Below are positions 30,199-48,584 of a stretch of 64,000 nt of DNA, in pieces. The stretch lies in NCBI GenBank assembly GCA_949318235.1, contig OX439137.1, forward strand, positions 17,358,171-17,422,170, read 5' to 3'. Origin of the DNA: Ecdyonurus torrentis. Lineage: Eukaryota > Arthropoda > Insecta > Ephemeroptera > Heptageniidae. The notes below the pieces were generated by a model that searched no databases, had not been told where the DNA came from, and saw nothing but the letters and a program-made list of their open reading frames with translations. A program made the translations under genes and the position numbers. How positions within the stretch are numbered: position 1 is the first letter of the stretch; each line of letters begins with the position of its first letter.

Positions 30199-31588
30199 AG
30201 CAATGTGATAGAAACGAAATGTGATAGAAGCGTATTTTGTTAGAAACGAATTCTGTTCGACAATGTTAAATTCCCTATCTTGAAACAGGTATGCGCGCAG
30301 GTAGCAAGCATTGTTATAGTTATTTTTATATTAAAGTGCAAGGATAATATAATATTATAATCCATGATATTTATTGTATAATCGAAATGTTGACAAGTTG
30401 AGCTTTTTATTTATTTTTATTTTCATTTTATAAAAATGAAATACTGCAACTATTATATCATGGATTAATTAAAAATTGCATGTTTTCCGTTGATGAAACT
30501 AAAGCCGTGAAATATTAAAACCATTATACTGTTTAAACATAAGGAAATAAAATTCAAGGGACCTCGGGAATCGCTACTCGTTATAACGAAATTATACGGA
30601 AAAATGCCGTAAATACATACGTATATGATTTATATATATGAAAAAAAGAAGTTAAATTTACGTCAAAAATTAATATTTATTTGCTCCACTAAAGTATATT
30701 AAAATAAATGAATTATAAACTGTTTGAAAGAAAAACACGCGCTACAATAAAAAATAATATATAAATAAATACAGTACTAAAAAATTACCGCGGCGGTGAA
30801 AAAAAAAAAAAAAAAAACTGCGCGCCTCTATATAAAGTATGCAAAAAAAATAATAATAATAAATTAATACTCTTGCAATTATACAGCCTGCACAATTTTT
30901 AAAGAAAAAGTTTATTGAACATTAATATTTGCAGGGGTCCAAGATATATGAATTTCCTCAGAAATACGAGAAAAATATCTGCACTTTTCAATTGAACTTT
31001 TTTTTTTTCCGTGTTTGTTTGACTACACGCATTGTATCTAAATAAGGGAAAACAAGGTGTTTTTGAAACATCAAATATTTTGAAAATTATTTTTGGATGC
31101 ATCTCGTTTTTAAAAAATAAAAGTTAGAGTATTATTTCTTTTTGTACTTCTTATATATTTCTCGCAAAAAATGTTTAAGCATTTTTTATTTTGCCGCGAA
31201 ATTCAAAATCAATATTATTCATGCCTATGACTATCCAATGTTTTGACTAGAGCTTGTAGATCATCTTTGTTTTTACTTTTTTTTTTTTTTTTTTAAACTA
31301 TACCGGTACTGTACCTTGAATTTTTTTAAAAAGTTATCTAGTCAATCTTGAGATATTTCGATTTTTCTAGGTCTGAGGTTAATTCTTAAAATGAATAAAA
31401 TGTGATAGAAACATAAATTTTGAACAAAATAAATGAAAGAAAAAGTTGGAAATTGATACTATTTTTACGTTGAGTCGAAAGGCGTAACAAGTTATTTTAA
31501 ATTATTTTGACTTTTTTTTAATTAGTTTAGTGATAATAATAAATATCCAGTGGATTCAAAACAAAAACGTTAAAACCATAAAATAATA

Positions 31589-31728
31589 CAGGGTGTTTAT
31601 AAAAAATTGCCCGTTTTTAAACGTACATTACAATATGAGCAATAATGAAAAATGAAACTTTTTATACATCAAATTAAAGCCTATATTATGCGTTTAAAAA
31701 CGGGCAATTTTTTATAAACACCCTGTAT
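31589..31728. mobile_element. Mariner-like MITE, 140 bp
   Basis: TACAGGGTGTTTATAAAAAATTG and exact complement CAATTTTTTATAAACACCCTGTA. Arms continue through CCCGTTTTTAAACG. TA-flanked. Confidence 0.8.
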
Positions 31729-31916
31729 GTTTGATAATACAACCATGATAATACAATATTATTTTTGATAATAATATTTTATCTGGATGGAAAAATGAAA
31801 TAGAAATAATTTATTAATTTATAAACTATTGTCATATTAATTATTATCTAAATATTATTATATTATATTATATTATATTATCAAAATATCTAATATCTAA
31901 ATATTAATCTCTGAAG

Positions 31917-32250
31917 GTATAAAAAGGCTTCTTGTAATTTAGACTTTAACCTGTGCGCACATCATCATAGTTTATAGTAATATTCTGTTAGTATTATATT
32001 TTGATCGAGTTGAGCAGACGTGGTATTCAACTTGTGTTTAATAATAATAAAAAAAAATATTCACTTAACTTTAATTATGAGGTACAAATGTGCACCAAGT
32101 GTTCGCGAAAATCTAATAATAATTGATATATCATATAAATCATATAATGTTAAAAGTAACTTACGTGCTGTTGATTCATGGTTCATTATTATTATTAGTG
32201 CTTTGGGTTATTATTATGCATTTCATTTTATTCACGAATATTGGAAGTGA
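31917..32250 (+). CDS. Possible small membrane peptide gene (weak)
   Basis: A consensus TATA box GGTATAAAAAGG sits at 31917-31928. About 150 bases later an ATG (32077) opens a 57-codon frame ending TGA at 32250 with one hydrophobic stretch (WFIIIISALGYYY) and a charged N-half. No homolog is recognised, and AT-rich DNA gives such frames by chance. Confidence 0.2.
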
Positions 32251-33369
32251 AGTTAAAAATAATTTATTTTATTAAAAAAAATGTAAGTATAAACCGCATT
32301 AAATATCTCACCGTAAAAGCAAAATTTACTCTCATTATTTCGGTCAATGAGTGAATTCGGCAATGATTGCCAACATATATATTTTTTTAATAAAAAATAA
32401 AAAAATTTGCAAAATGAAAGAAAATTAAATTTTGTGCAATATCGGAACTTGTTTTTAAAACTATTTTTCTAATCACTATTTTACTATTATTATTTTTTAT
32501 TTATACCTTTTATTTGATGCACAGCACATGCATATGCAGCAACACTTCACGTAATTTTAGTTAATTATATGATCAAGATGACATTTACTTAGTCAAAAAT
32601 TTAATTACGATTTTTTTATCGCGCGTTTCCGAAAGAAATATCGTACGAAAGAGCGCGATGTATCAATGAAAGTTTGGATTAATTAACTTTTGTTTTTTAG
32701 AAACTTTAAATTATTTTGACTTTGCTAAAATTATTATACTTATATTAATTATATTATAATACTCTTATATCTTACAAAGTCTATAGTTTTTTTAAGATTG
32801 TTTTGAACTAAAATTAAATAATAATAATAAATACTATGAATGAATGGTACGAATAATTATAAAATAGTAAATGTTAAACTTTACTCTTTAGTTAGTTAAT
32901 AAAATTTCAAATCATTCCCGTTTTTCGCGCGACTTCTGCCCCTCCGCCGCAGGAATGTAGTAATATCTATAGGTATCGCGCACAGGGTAACATTTTTATT
33001 CGAATTCTATTTTTTATTATCATTTTTATATAATCCATTAATTATTATTATTGTTTATTATAATGAATTATTATTAGAAATTTAAAAATATTACTTAATA
33101 TTCTTATAATTGCACGACAATTTCATCCACGGAAAAAACTAGCATATTATAATTTTTATAATACTTATTCTTATTAGATTGAATTATTTTATTTTTATTA
33201 AACATTATATTATACAATACATTATATTATGTTTTCAAAGAGAGCTTAGATTCAGGTGTCACTCAATGCAATCGGCATTCACGCTGCACACCTGTCTTAC
33301 CTGAGTGCACGCAGAGTGTCGAACAGAATTCGTTTCTATCACAATTCGTTTCTATCAGAGTGATACTGC

Positions 33370-33406
<37 letters not shown>
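33370..33406. repeat. (AG)n microsatellite
   Basis: About 36 bp of AG just right of the inverted end at 33316-33360. Confidence 0.9.
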
Positions 33407-33410
<4 letters not shown>

Positions 33411-33426
33411 GAGATTGAGAGTTACA

Positions 33427-33655
33427 CAAAGTCCATATATCAGAGGTTAGATGCTTCTGAAAAAGTTTTGACCAAGGTTGCGCAGCTTAAAGGAATTCAC
33501 CAAAGACGTCATATCACCATTTGAAACTATGTTCACCTTATCAATGACGTAGCTAGTGAACGGCATCGTATTGGCTTAGAAATAAGTACAATGCACCGCA
33601 AAAAGAAATTGAATACGCGAGTTTTATGCTGTGCTCAAGTTCTTTATTATATAAA
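33427..33655 (+). repeat. Dispersed repeat family Q copy 1
   Basis: Same sequence family as 56690-56898: GTTAGATGCTTCKGAAAAAGTTTTG, GCGCAGCTTAAAG, GACGTCATATCACCA and TTGGCTTAGAA. No ORF. Confidence 0.75.
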
Positions 33656-33673
33656 TCTTGAAAAATAGAGAGC

Positions 33674-33827
<154 letters not shown>

Positions 33828-35359
33828 GACCGACAAATAAAAAACAGACAGATAAAATGAAACAGAGAAAGAGAGAGAGAGATAGAGAGTAGAATAAGTG
33901 GCATGAGCTTTATTATTATGACAGCGCAAAGCATTCGTTCAGTTGCATGAATGACTTGATTGAGTTACTTACTGTTAGTAACGATGCTTTATGATATTAT
34001 ATATCTATAAAAACTCATTAATTTGTTTAGAATTTGCAATAAAAACTGGATAATAAAGAAAATAATATTTAACATAAGCATTTTATTATTTATGCTATTG
34101 AACAATATATTAATATTTATTCTATAATTGCAGAAATATAGAATTTTTTATAATGATATTTTAAATGCCACCTACAATAAGCATTATAAAGCTTCAAAAA
34201 GCAAAATTAGACAACCTTAAAAATATTTGATATTAAAATATAGGAATAAGATACTTTGTTAACCATTTCCGTATATAAATAACTATTTATTATTTGAATA
34301 ATTGATTGAAATCATTTACTAAATATTAATAAATTTTTAAACAAGCTTATTTTCAGGTTTACAAATAATAATTTTCTAAATCATGAAACAGAGAGCTTAT
34401 ATTTCACAATTTTTATTCGTCTTTATTAGTAATGTACAAATCACTCAACAATAAATAATTACAGTTTTTGTTCTAGCAAAGTTTCTAAACAATATAAAAT
34501 ATTATCATGTGGTATCAAAAGTGTTATTTTATAAAATAGTTATATGTTAATATATAAAAGCAGAATGTAAGCTATACGATATAAATACAAAATGTGTTAA
34601 AATTATTTATTGTGTAAATAACATTAAAATGTTTATTACGCAAAAAAAACACACAGACTTTAGTTACTCTAGTAATAAATTTAAAAATATAATATCTCTT
34701 TATGCTGCACTAGTTATTTACACACAGATCTACAGATTCTTATACAATATTCTATTTTTGCCAATATAGTTAAAATGCATTTTACATTTTTATAATTTAA
34801 TATTTACAAAAAGAATTATTAAAAAGATCAATCAAATAATACATAAATAAGGAATTTTATCTATTCCGAATAACATTGGGAAACACCTGCAAATTTACAC
34901 TTAGGCTATTAGTTTCGATGCTCCACTTGTCTTAAAACTAAAAAGTTTTGACGATCATATTTGGTGCGTTGGTATGGACCTGCAAGATACTTCATTGAAG
35001 AAAGAGACAATCTCATTTTAGTTGATGCTTCCGTACATTGCAAAAGATCAGAATTTCTGTTTTATTTAATTGTATTGTTCTGAGTGACACTATGAGCACT
35101 TGGGGTCCAGAAACTCAAGTTTCTATTCTTAGCATTGCCCTCTATACATATAAAACAAAAAGGCTATTTATCTTGTGTAAATAATATCTTGGTAGCTAGT
35201 TTTGACTGTAATGTCAAAACTGAGAAAAATTAAAAAAAGAGATACTTTACATTTAAATTACAAACGTTATAGGTACATTTTTTGTACTTTTTTATTTAAT
35301 AATTTCGTTATTAATTGCTTTTAATGTCATTTAGTAACAATTTTAAATTTATTTCAAAT

Positions 35360-36826
35360 TTAGCACATAATACAAGTGGATTTCCTACTGCTATTTACAT
35401 ATGATGCTGGTTTGTACTCATTTATTAACTCAGTGACTTCATCATCTGCAACATCAAAAATCGATGCACCAAATTTGTTTACAACTGTAACATTAGAACC
35501 AGCCAAAAGTAAAAACTCTACTAAATCCAATTGCTTCAAAGATACTGCATAGAATAAAGATGTGTTACCATCATTATTCACTTCTGCAACATCGGCACCT
35601 GCTTCTAATAATACTTTAACCATAGAATAGTATCCTGATGCTACTGCCACGAGTAGCATTGTATTACCTAAACTATCTCTAACTGAAATATTAACACCTG
35701 CATCTAACGCACATTTCACTACCTCTACAAAATCTCTAACTACTGCCAAGTGTAGCGCTGGTGATCCATACATGTCCAAAACTGTATAGTCAGCACCTGA
35801 CTTCAGCAAATATCTTACTAATTCAACATGACCATACTCTGCTGCCAAATGTAGCGCTGTTTTACCACCACTGTACACTTCTCTAACGTTAGCACCACGT
35901 TCTAATAAAAACTGTACTACACCCAGATTTCCTTTCACTGTAGCCCAACTAAGTGCTGTGTAATTGATTTTGCTCTTGATCGTTATATCAGCCCCAGCAT
36001 CTAACAAACACCTCACAATATTGATGTGATTAAGTTCTGCAGCAAAGTGTAAAGATGTGTTTCCATTGAAATTTTGTGCTGAAATTTCAGCACGTGCCTT
36101 AAGTAAACATTTCAAAATCTCTACATGACCCATCATTGCAGCTAAGTGTAGAGCTGTAAGACCATTTTTCGCTACTACTGTGACGTCTGCACCAACGTCT
36201 AGCAAACACTTTAAAACATCCAAGTGACCATTTTGTGCAGCCATGTGTAATGGTAAATAGCCATAACATCCTACTGCTGTAATGTCAGCGCCTGCCTCTA
36301 GCAAACGAGTAACAACATTTTTGTGACCATTTTTTGCAGACACATGCAACGCTGTGTTACAATACTTGTTCTTTACTTTGAAGTTACCACCCGCGTCAAG
36401 CAACAATTTAACTACTTCTACGTGACCTACCTCTGCATGACAGTACAGAGCTGTGTTACCATCCTTGTTAATTTTGTCAATGTCACAACCTGCCTCTATC
36501 AAACACTTTGCTACGTCCACGTGACCTTTCAATGCAGCCAAGTGCAGCAATGAATTACCATTACAATCGAATACTTTGCTGTCAGCACCAGAATCTACAA
36601 AATATCTTACCATTTTTGGACCACAGTTCCTTACAACATAATGAAAAACATCAACTTCTATAATGATTTTTAGAAATAGTGCATCCAACCATTTTTTCTT
36701 AACAATTTCAGACACTTTCTCAATCATTTCAATTTCCAACTGCCTTGCTTCATGAGAAGTATTTTTGCGCAACTTCTCTAAACTTAGAAATAGTTCCTTA
36801 CGTTTTTCGTTGTTATCAACCATTAC
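35360..36826 (-). CDS. Exon: ankyrin-repeat array and CIMC end
   Basis: Single 1467-nt exon, phase 0. Repeats of 33 aa with the NGxTALHxAAxxGH and LLxAGAD signatures run from about residue 54 to 450 of the exon. Repeats 2-9 are close to consensus, 10-12 are drifting (for example ALHLAVVRDF). The protein ends RKSTCIMC. Confidence 0.95.
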   Translation of the reverse strand, partial: VMVDNNEKRKELFLSLEKLRKNTSHEARQLEIEMIEKVSEIVKKKWLDALFLKIIIEVDVFHYVVRNCGPKMVRYFVDSGADSKVFDCNGNSLLHLAALKGHVDVAKCLIEAGCDIDKINKDGNTALYCHAEVGHVEVVKLLLDAGGNFKVKNKYCNTALHVSAKNGHKNVVTRLLEAGADITAVGCYGYLPLHMAAQNGHLDVLKCLLDVGADVTVVAKNGLTALHLAAMMGHVEILKCLLKARAEISAQNFNGNTSLHFAAELNHINIVRCLLDAGADITIKSKINYTALSWATVKGNLGVVQFLLERGANVREVYSGGKTALHLAAEYGHVELVRYLLKSGADYTVLDMYGSPALHLAVVRDFVEVVKCALDAGVNISVRDSLGNTMLLVAVASGYYSMVKVLLEAGADVAEVNNDGNTSLFYAVSLKQLDLVEFLLLAGSNVTVVNKFGASIFDVADDEVTELINEYKPASYVNSSRKSTCIMC

Positions 36827-39800
36827 CTGAAATAATTATTAATTATTAAATTATATAGCATGTAAATAATAATAACATTTATTATTAATTTTGAAGCTTA
36901 ACTATATTAATAATAACTGACGTACTACGTACGGTTTAAAAATTATAAAATCTATACAAATAAGTTGTATTATATATTTTCTAGTGTCTATTAACTAGAA
37001 AAAAATCTTTTGAAAGACACCCTCTGATATACTTGCTGTTAAAAATTGTAACTTATAAAACTAATAATAAGTTAAATAAATTTAAAGCACGTATATAGTG
37101 CTTATGTATCTGAAATATTTAAATATAATGCTACAAATTATATAAATTTATAAAGCTATCAAAAATACATGTATTATGGTTGTTGATTTACTTACAATTG
37201 AGGGCAGCAGGGTTTTCTTGAAAGCATCAACAGAAATTTTATTTATCAATAACAAAGAAAGGGCAGTGGATCTGATTTGTATAATTTTCATTTGTACATA
37301 TTTATCATGTTGATGTGATGAAACACTTAACCAAGTGCAGAACTTAACAAGCTGTTGCTCAAGACTTTCTTTTTGATTTATTTGAACACTTTTGTAATTT
37401 GAGATTGTATCACTTGTTAAAAACTTCTTCAAACGATAAATCAATGCCAAAAGATATATTTTAATTTTAACAATATTAGTTTTATCTTCAAATTGCATAG
37501 AATTTAATGTTGAAGTTGTTACTTTGACAATAATTTCCAGTTCATTATTTACATTATTTTCTAATTTAAATAATAACTCTTTCAAAAAGTAATTTAGGTT
37601 CTCTTTCTGATTAATCTGAAACAGAAAACAATATTATGACTACCACAAATATTATTTACCTAGTTTACTAAAGTTCTTTAAAACATTTTTGCTTCTTAAT
37701 TTTAGAAATAGTATACCCAATTCACTCCTTTTTCTACTCAAACGAATATTAAAGACACTGTATAGTTTTAAAGCATAGTAAATATAAAAATAAATAGTGT
37801 AAATGTAATACTGCAAGATATTTGACTTTTAAGATTATGTTTTATACACTTTAGAAGCGTTGTGAAAGGAAAGAATTAAACTTAACGCTTATTTAACTAA
37901 ATATTTCTTTTAAGCGAAAATCATAGCTTTACGTTTGACTTAAATAATTAAAAATGAGACTTACTTCTAATTTTTCCGACTGCAAGAAAATTATTTTTAA
38001 TAGGTCTTGCAATGATTCGAAATTATATCTTTTATTTATTTGGTCACTTTTTATCATAGCTATAGCTGCTGATGCTATCACCATTTTTCTGCTTTTTATA
38101 TCAAGTAACATTTTTACAGCTTCGGCATCCTGGTACTTAACTATCTGTTTAGTAGCACATAGTATTTCATGGCAGTATATGTGCAGAACAAGTGGGCTGT
38201 TCAGTAGCGTTTTAAACATTATGGTTGCTTCTTTACGTTGATTACTAATATGTAGCATGAGCGTACAAAATAATATAATCATGAAAGATTTCTGTATTTT
38301 TGTAGAATCTTCCATTATTTCATCCAGATGACTTTCTATATATTCAACTGCATATGTTATGTTATCAATTTCATCAGAGCCAATATAATATTTATCGCTG
38401 ATAACACTTGATATTTTTTCAACAAACTGGTTGAAGATAGATTTAAGAATATCTAAATCATTGAAGTTTAGAATATTTTTAAAGTTATGTATTACGTTAG
38501 CAATCAGTCTATACAACTGATCAATAGTTAGCTTGTGATGATGTAGGATGTTTATTACAGGTGATAGACTCATTTCACTCTGTGTATCGTCAATTATGTT
38601 GCACTTGTGAAAAAGCTTCTTAACTGTTTCTAGATTGACCTCTTCTTTAATGAGAAATTTAATATACGTTTTATGCAATTTTTTAGGATATGAGATGCGC
38701 ATCAACGTTAATAAAGTATCTATTAATTGTTTCTTAGAATTAAGGTCAAAATCAAGGTCAATTCTAAGGAATATACTATCTAGCATTTTATTAATTGAAA
38801 ATGGATAGCATATTTTTAGATCGCTAGGACAGATGGCTCTTATCTTTTCAATGGTAGCTTTGTTTAATGATACCTTAGAGGTATTTAAGAATTTTGCAGT
38901 AACATTTAATGTTAGTGGTAAATGTCCAAAGTTTTTAACTATAGCTTCAATTTGTTTTTGCGAGAGATTTGGAGCTAAGGAAGAAATGAATTGTTGCGAC
39001 TCTTGCATTGTAAATTGCTGCAGTTTGATATTTTGTTGAACATGTGACTGCCATGAGTCATGTACAATAAGTGAGGTAGTAATTATAAAGAACTTAGATC
39101 TCACCTCGGGCGAAGGTAAATATTGCTCTAAGTTTATATTAGATGTTACATCATCGAACACTATAACTTGCTTTTTGGTTCCTTCAATATTAATCTTCCA
39201 ATACAGAGAATCTATGTCTCTTTGTAAGTTTCCTTGCTGAGTTATATTGTATTTTCCGAATAAGCTTATGTATTTCTCCACTAAGTGTTGTTTTGTATAG
39301 CATGGAATCCAAACTTTTGTACTACTAAATTCTAAATCATTTACTTCTAAGAATTTTTTTACTAAATGAGATTTGCCAGTTCCTGCTTGACCAGTTACTG
39401 CTACGTTCACTGCACAACGACGTTGTGATTCTAATATACTTTTCTTCAATGTAGAAAGCTCAGATGTTCTGAAGTAAAAGTGCTCAATTGCAGAGTCCAT
39501 TGTGGTTACTTGAATTAGATTTTGATTTGGTAATGTTGATGTCTTTATTTCCTGAAACATTTTTTTTTGCATTTCTTAGTAAATATGTTTGTTTTTTCAA
39601 TAAAACTTGTATATTTTTAAAATGTTTTAAATCAGTTAAAAAATCCTATCTATTTTAGGTAGAGTGTTTAATTAGAAGTTATTGTCAATAGTTAAAAATG
39701 TTAAATATTTGAAATCAATAATATGAAATGTGACTAAAAAATATATAGTCTGGTACGAAAACAAATATAACAAACATATTAACTAATACAATATTTTTTA

Positions 39801-40477
39801 AAATTGGTTTATTTTAACCCCTAGTTATGATATTAATTTTAACAAAATAATATGTTAACTCTTACTTGTTTGAAAGACAAAGATGTCCTTATAAAATTTT
39901 ATTATTATCATTTCATGTGCATTTGTTGTTGTTTTATTATAAATTATTTCAAAATACTCAATATTATTTAAACTGAAAAAATATATAGTTTTATAAACTA
40001 ATATATAATATTTTACCTCATTATGCATAAGTTTCTCATGCCAAATTATTTTGTATTTTAAAGTGGATTCTAGAAATGAAAAACGATGACTGGAATGTCG
40101 TACAATACACGATGAAAGCCACGATACCAAATCCAGGTTACTGCATCTTAAGTTCTCCAAGATAAGATCACGTGATTCTGTAAGAATATGTTTTAAAATA
40201 TCCGAAGGTATTTTATACTAAAAAATAAGAAATTTACTTTATAAAATACATTTTAATTATAAGAATATAATTATATACATAAAAATGAACTTTAAAATAG
40301 GAAAGATTGCAACTAACCTTTAGAATAAGCATGCATAACCAAAAAGTCGGAGTGTTCATTACAGAATTTATTAGTATCTAATGTATCATATCTTGGACTG
40401 TCAGTATGTGTGGACTGAAAAGTTTTGAAACAAATTTATTTTTAAGATTTATTTTAAGAATCAGATAACCTTATTTT

Positions 40478-40512
<35 letters not shown>

Positions 40513-41607
40513 TAAAGAAATGTTTGAAAATAATGATTACTAAAATTCAAATTTAAACTACAAAACATCAAGCTTCAAAATATAAAAAAATTACATTTTT
40601 ACTTATTAAACGAGTTGAAACATTTTGCATAAAATAAAACTTTTTAACATTAAGAAAATGCTTACTGATTCATGCAGTCAGTTATAACTTTTTAATGAAT
40701 TGCAGTTTTATAAAATATAAAAGTTTCATAAACAAGATGCTTGATTGTATAAATAAGATTGAAAATATACTAATACTTTTAAATGTTTTAATAAAAAAGT
40801 ATTACGATCTGAGTTTTTTTAGTTTGACAGTGTTTTTCTTTAATTATATTTACCTGTGCATTCATTAGGATTATAACTTTTGGTTTGCCAGCTAAATTTC
40901 TACATCGCATTGGATTCAGCCCATCTATGCTTTTCTGTAGTTTTATATGCTTGTCTGCAATTTCTGTCAGGTCAAATAACACAAAGCATGATGTGGCTTT
41001 GGAAGAGTCTAGGAAAAACAAGAAAATTAAATAACAAAACCAAATTTTATATCTAACGTGAAGTTGAAACAATAAACGTGTGTAAAAGATGAAGAGACTG
41101 CTGGCTTTTAAGAGTTAAAGTGACAATTGAGAATCTTTCGGAGGAAATTACTCTGGCCCCTGAAAGGCCACTGGCCAAATACTTACTTTACTAAAATAAA
41201 TATCTACAATTTTTTATTAATTTTTCGCATGGATTATCCGTTGTTATAGTAGCAGTGGTTACAATATGAACCAAATTATCCACTTCTACCCAATGTGTAA
41301 GTTGCAATTCTAGTTGTTCACTATAATTGCACTACCCTATGCTAGTGGGAATTGCAAATAGTCATTTTGCCATGTAAACATAGGTAAAAGAAAAATTAAA
41401 TGCAATAAAAATAAATAACTTACATGCTTGAATTATCATTTGATATCTTTCAATTTGGTTTACATTTTCTTCATGTACTATTTTAAACTTCATATTTATT
41501 AATTTTCCTCTATATTGCATAGCAATTTGTTTTGTTGCTGTGTTATATAAAATAAGAGCCACGCCTCCTATTTGGTGATTTGAGCTATACACATCAGAGT
41601 CAGTCAT
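35360..41607 (-). CDS. Pseudocaspase - NB-ARC - ankyrin protein (1356 aa)
   Basis: Seven exons on the minus strand: 41629-41424 (ATG at 41607), 41008-40854, 40414-40318, 40177-40017, 39551-37965, 37615-37196, 36826-35360. All phases agree and the 4071-nt frame is uninterrupted. Residues 1-199 are a caspase-like fold (GVALILYN, AGKPKVIILMNAQ, DFLVMHAYS) lacking the catalytic His and Cys. Residues 200-728 hold an NB-ARC ATPase: Walker A GQAGTGKS (253-260), Walker B VIVFDDV (from 328), sensor-like FIITTS, GLPL-like GHLPL. Residues 729-868 are helical and unassigned. Residues 869-1356 carry about 11 full ankyrin repeats plus two partial ones and end CIMC, a possible CaaX box. Probably a nucleotide-switched signalling platform with an ankyrin sensor, as in NLR/Apaf-1 proteins. 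Exon 1 may instead be spliced from the upstream caspase. An AATAAA lies 7 bases after the stop. Confidence 0.85.
37965..39551 (-). CDS. Exon: NB-ARC ATPase
   Basis: 1587-nt exon, phase 0 at both ends. Walker A GQAGTGKS, Walker B VIVFDDV, SKFFIITTS and GHLPLTL occur in the order of Apaf-1/plant R proteins. Helical sequence of about 300 aa follows, in the place of the winged-helix and superhelical regions, without a clear MHD motif. Confidence 0.9.
40017..41607 (-). CDS. Exons: catalytically dead caspase-like domain
   Basis: Exons 41629-41424, 41008-40854, 40414-40318 and 40177-40017. Aligned by eye with the upstream caspase, the intron after IIQ and the AGKPK(V/I) strand correspond. LTHGDEDG becomes LTEIADK and NACRG becomes NAQST, so His, Cys and the following Arg-Gly are all gone. 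The p10 half is degenerate, but FSFLESTLKYKIIW fits the last strand. Confidence 0.7.
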
Positions 41608-41642
41608 GTTTTGTAGATTTGGCTTACCACTGAAAATTATAT

Positions 41643-41882
41643 TTATTATATATCGATGATGTTGCGACTAAACCACGCTTCTACTTTTAGCGTATTTCCT
41701 AACAGGTAAAAACATTTCTACACCTGTTCTTCTATGTAGAAATGTTTTTTACTTGCTGTCGCGATAAATGTAGATACGCGTTTTTATGGCTATCACGATA
41801 AACGTAAATGCGTGAAAGTAAAAGGAAACACGCTAAAAGTAGAAGCGTGGTTTCGCCACGCAACACCATCGATATATTATAA
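41643..41882. mobile_element. MITE with ATATATCGATG ends (family J)
   Basis: ATATATCGATGATGTTGCG...AAACCACGCTTCTACTTTTAGC and its complement at 41828-41880. Its core recurs near 63826-63912. It lies about 16 bases upstream (minus strand) of the acceptor of the first pseudocaspase exon. Confidence 0.75.
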
Positions 41883-42326
41883 ACAAGAATACAAAACAAG
41901 TATGTTTTTTCAAATAGCTCTATTTAAAAAAAAAATTATATAAATTGGAAGAAAATATTTAAAAATTAACTGAAAATCTAAAAAAAATTTAAATTATACT
42001 TAAATCTTAATTAATGTAGAGAAATATTTTAAATCTTTTATTTTAATACTATTCATATAAAGTTAGAAGAAATTTTCACTATTTTAAATAAGTGTGTTGT
42101 TTTTCATAGCTGCCCATTAAAATTTTGGTTTTGTATTCCTTTATTAATTTACCACGTGACACCACAAGGTTTAGAAATTTTGGTAACGAAACTTGAAATT
42201 TAAAAACACAAAAAACTCCCAAATCAAAACAATTAACGAAATAGGTGAAGCTAATTACACTAAGAGAGAGATAATTATTAAGTTATTAAGATTAACATTA
42301 TTATTATAAGTTATTAAGACTTTAAA

Positions 42327-42332
42327 TTTATT
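42327..42332 (-). terminator. Polyadenylation signal AATAAA for the caspase
   Basis: AATAAA on the minus strand 65 bases after the stop of the short caspase form. AT-rich context lowers certainty. Confidence 0.5.
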
Positions 42333-42396
42333 ACTAAAAGTAAAATGTAAATATTATGAAAAAGGTATCTAAATGAACTTATAATTATAAGGTTTC

Positions 42397-48584
<6,188 letters not shown>

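Larger units (their letters stand above)
30200..33370. mobile_element. Candidate 3.2-kb TIR-bounded element
   Basis: TGTGATAGAAACGAA and AGAAACGAATTCTGTTCGACA at 30206-30262 are matched in inverted form by TGTCGAACAGAATTCGTTTCT and TTCGTTTCTATCA at 33316-33360, about 60 bp. Both ends abut AG microsatellites. The interior holds no transposase; a TATA box and a 57-codon ORF at 32077 are the only gene-like signals. A non-autonomous element or chance inverted pair are both possible. Confidence 0.4.

Noticed and set aside
36323..36553. Forward ORF opposite the ankyrin repeats, and those at 37954 and 38833
   Set aside because: Antisense shadows of the ankyrin and NB-ARC exons.
40178..40217. Alternative acceptor at 40218 for the fourth pseudocaspase exon
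   Set aside because: It gives a phase conflict and immediate stop after AYSK. The acceptor TTCTTACAG at 40178 restores phase 1 and a continuous frame, so the gene need not be called broken.
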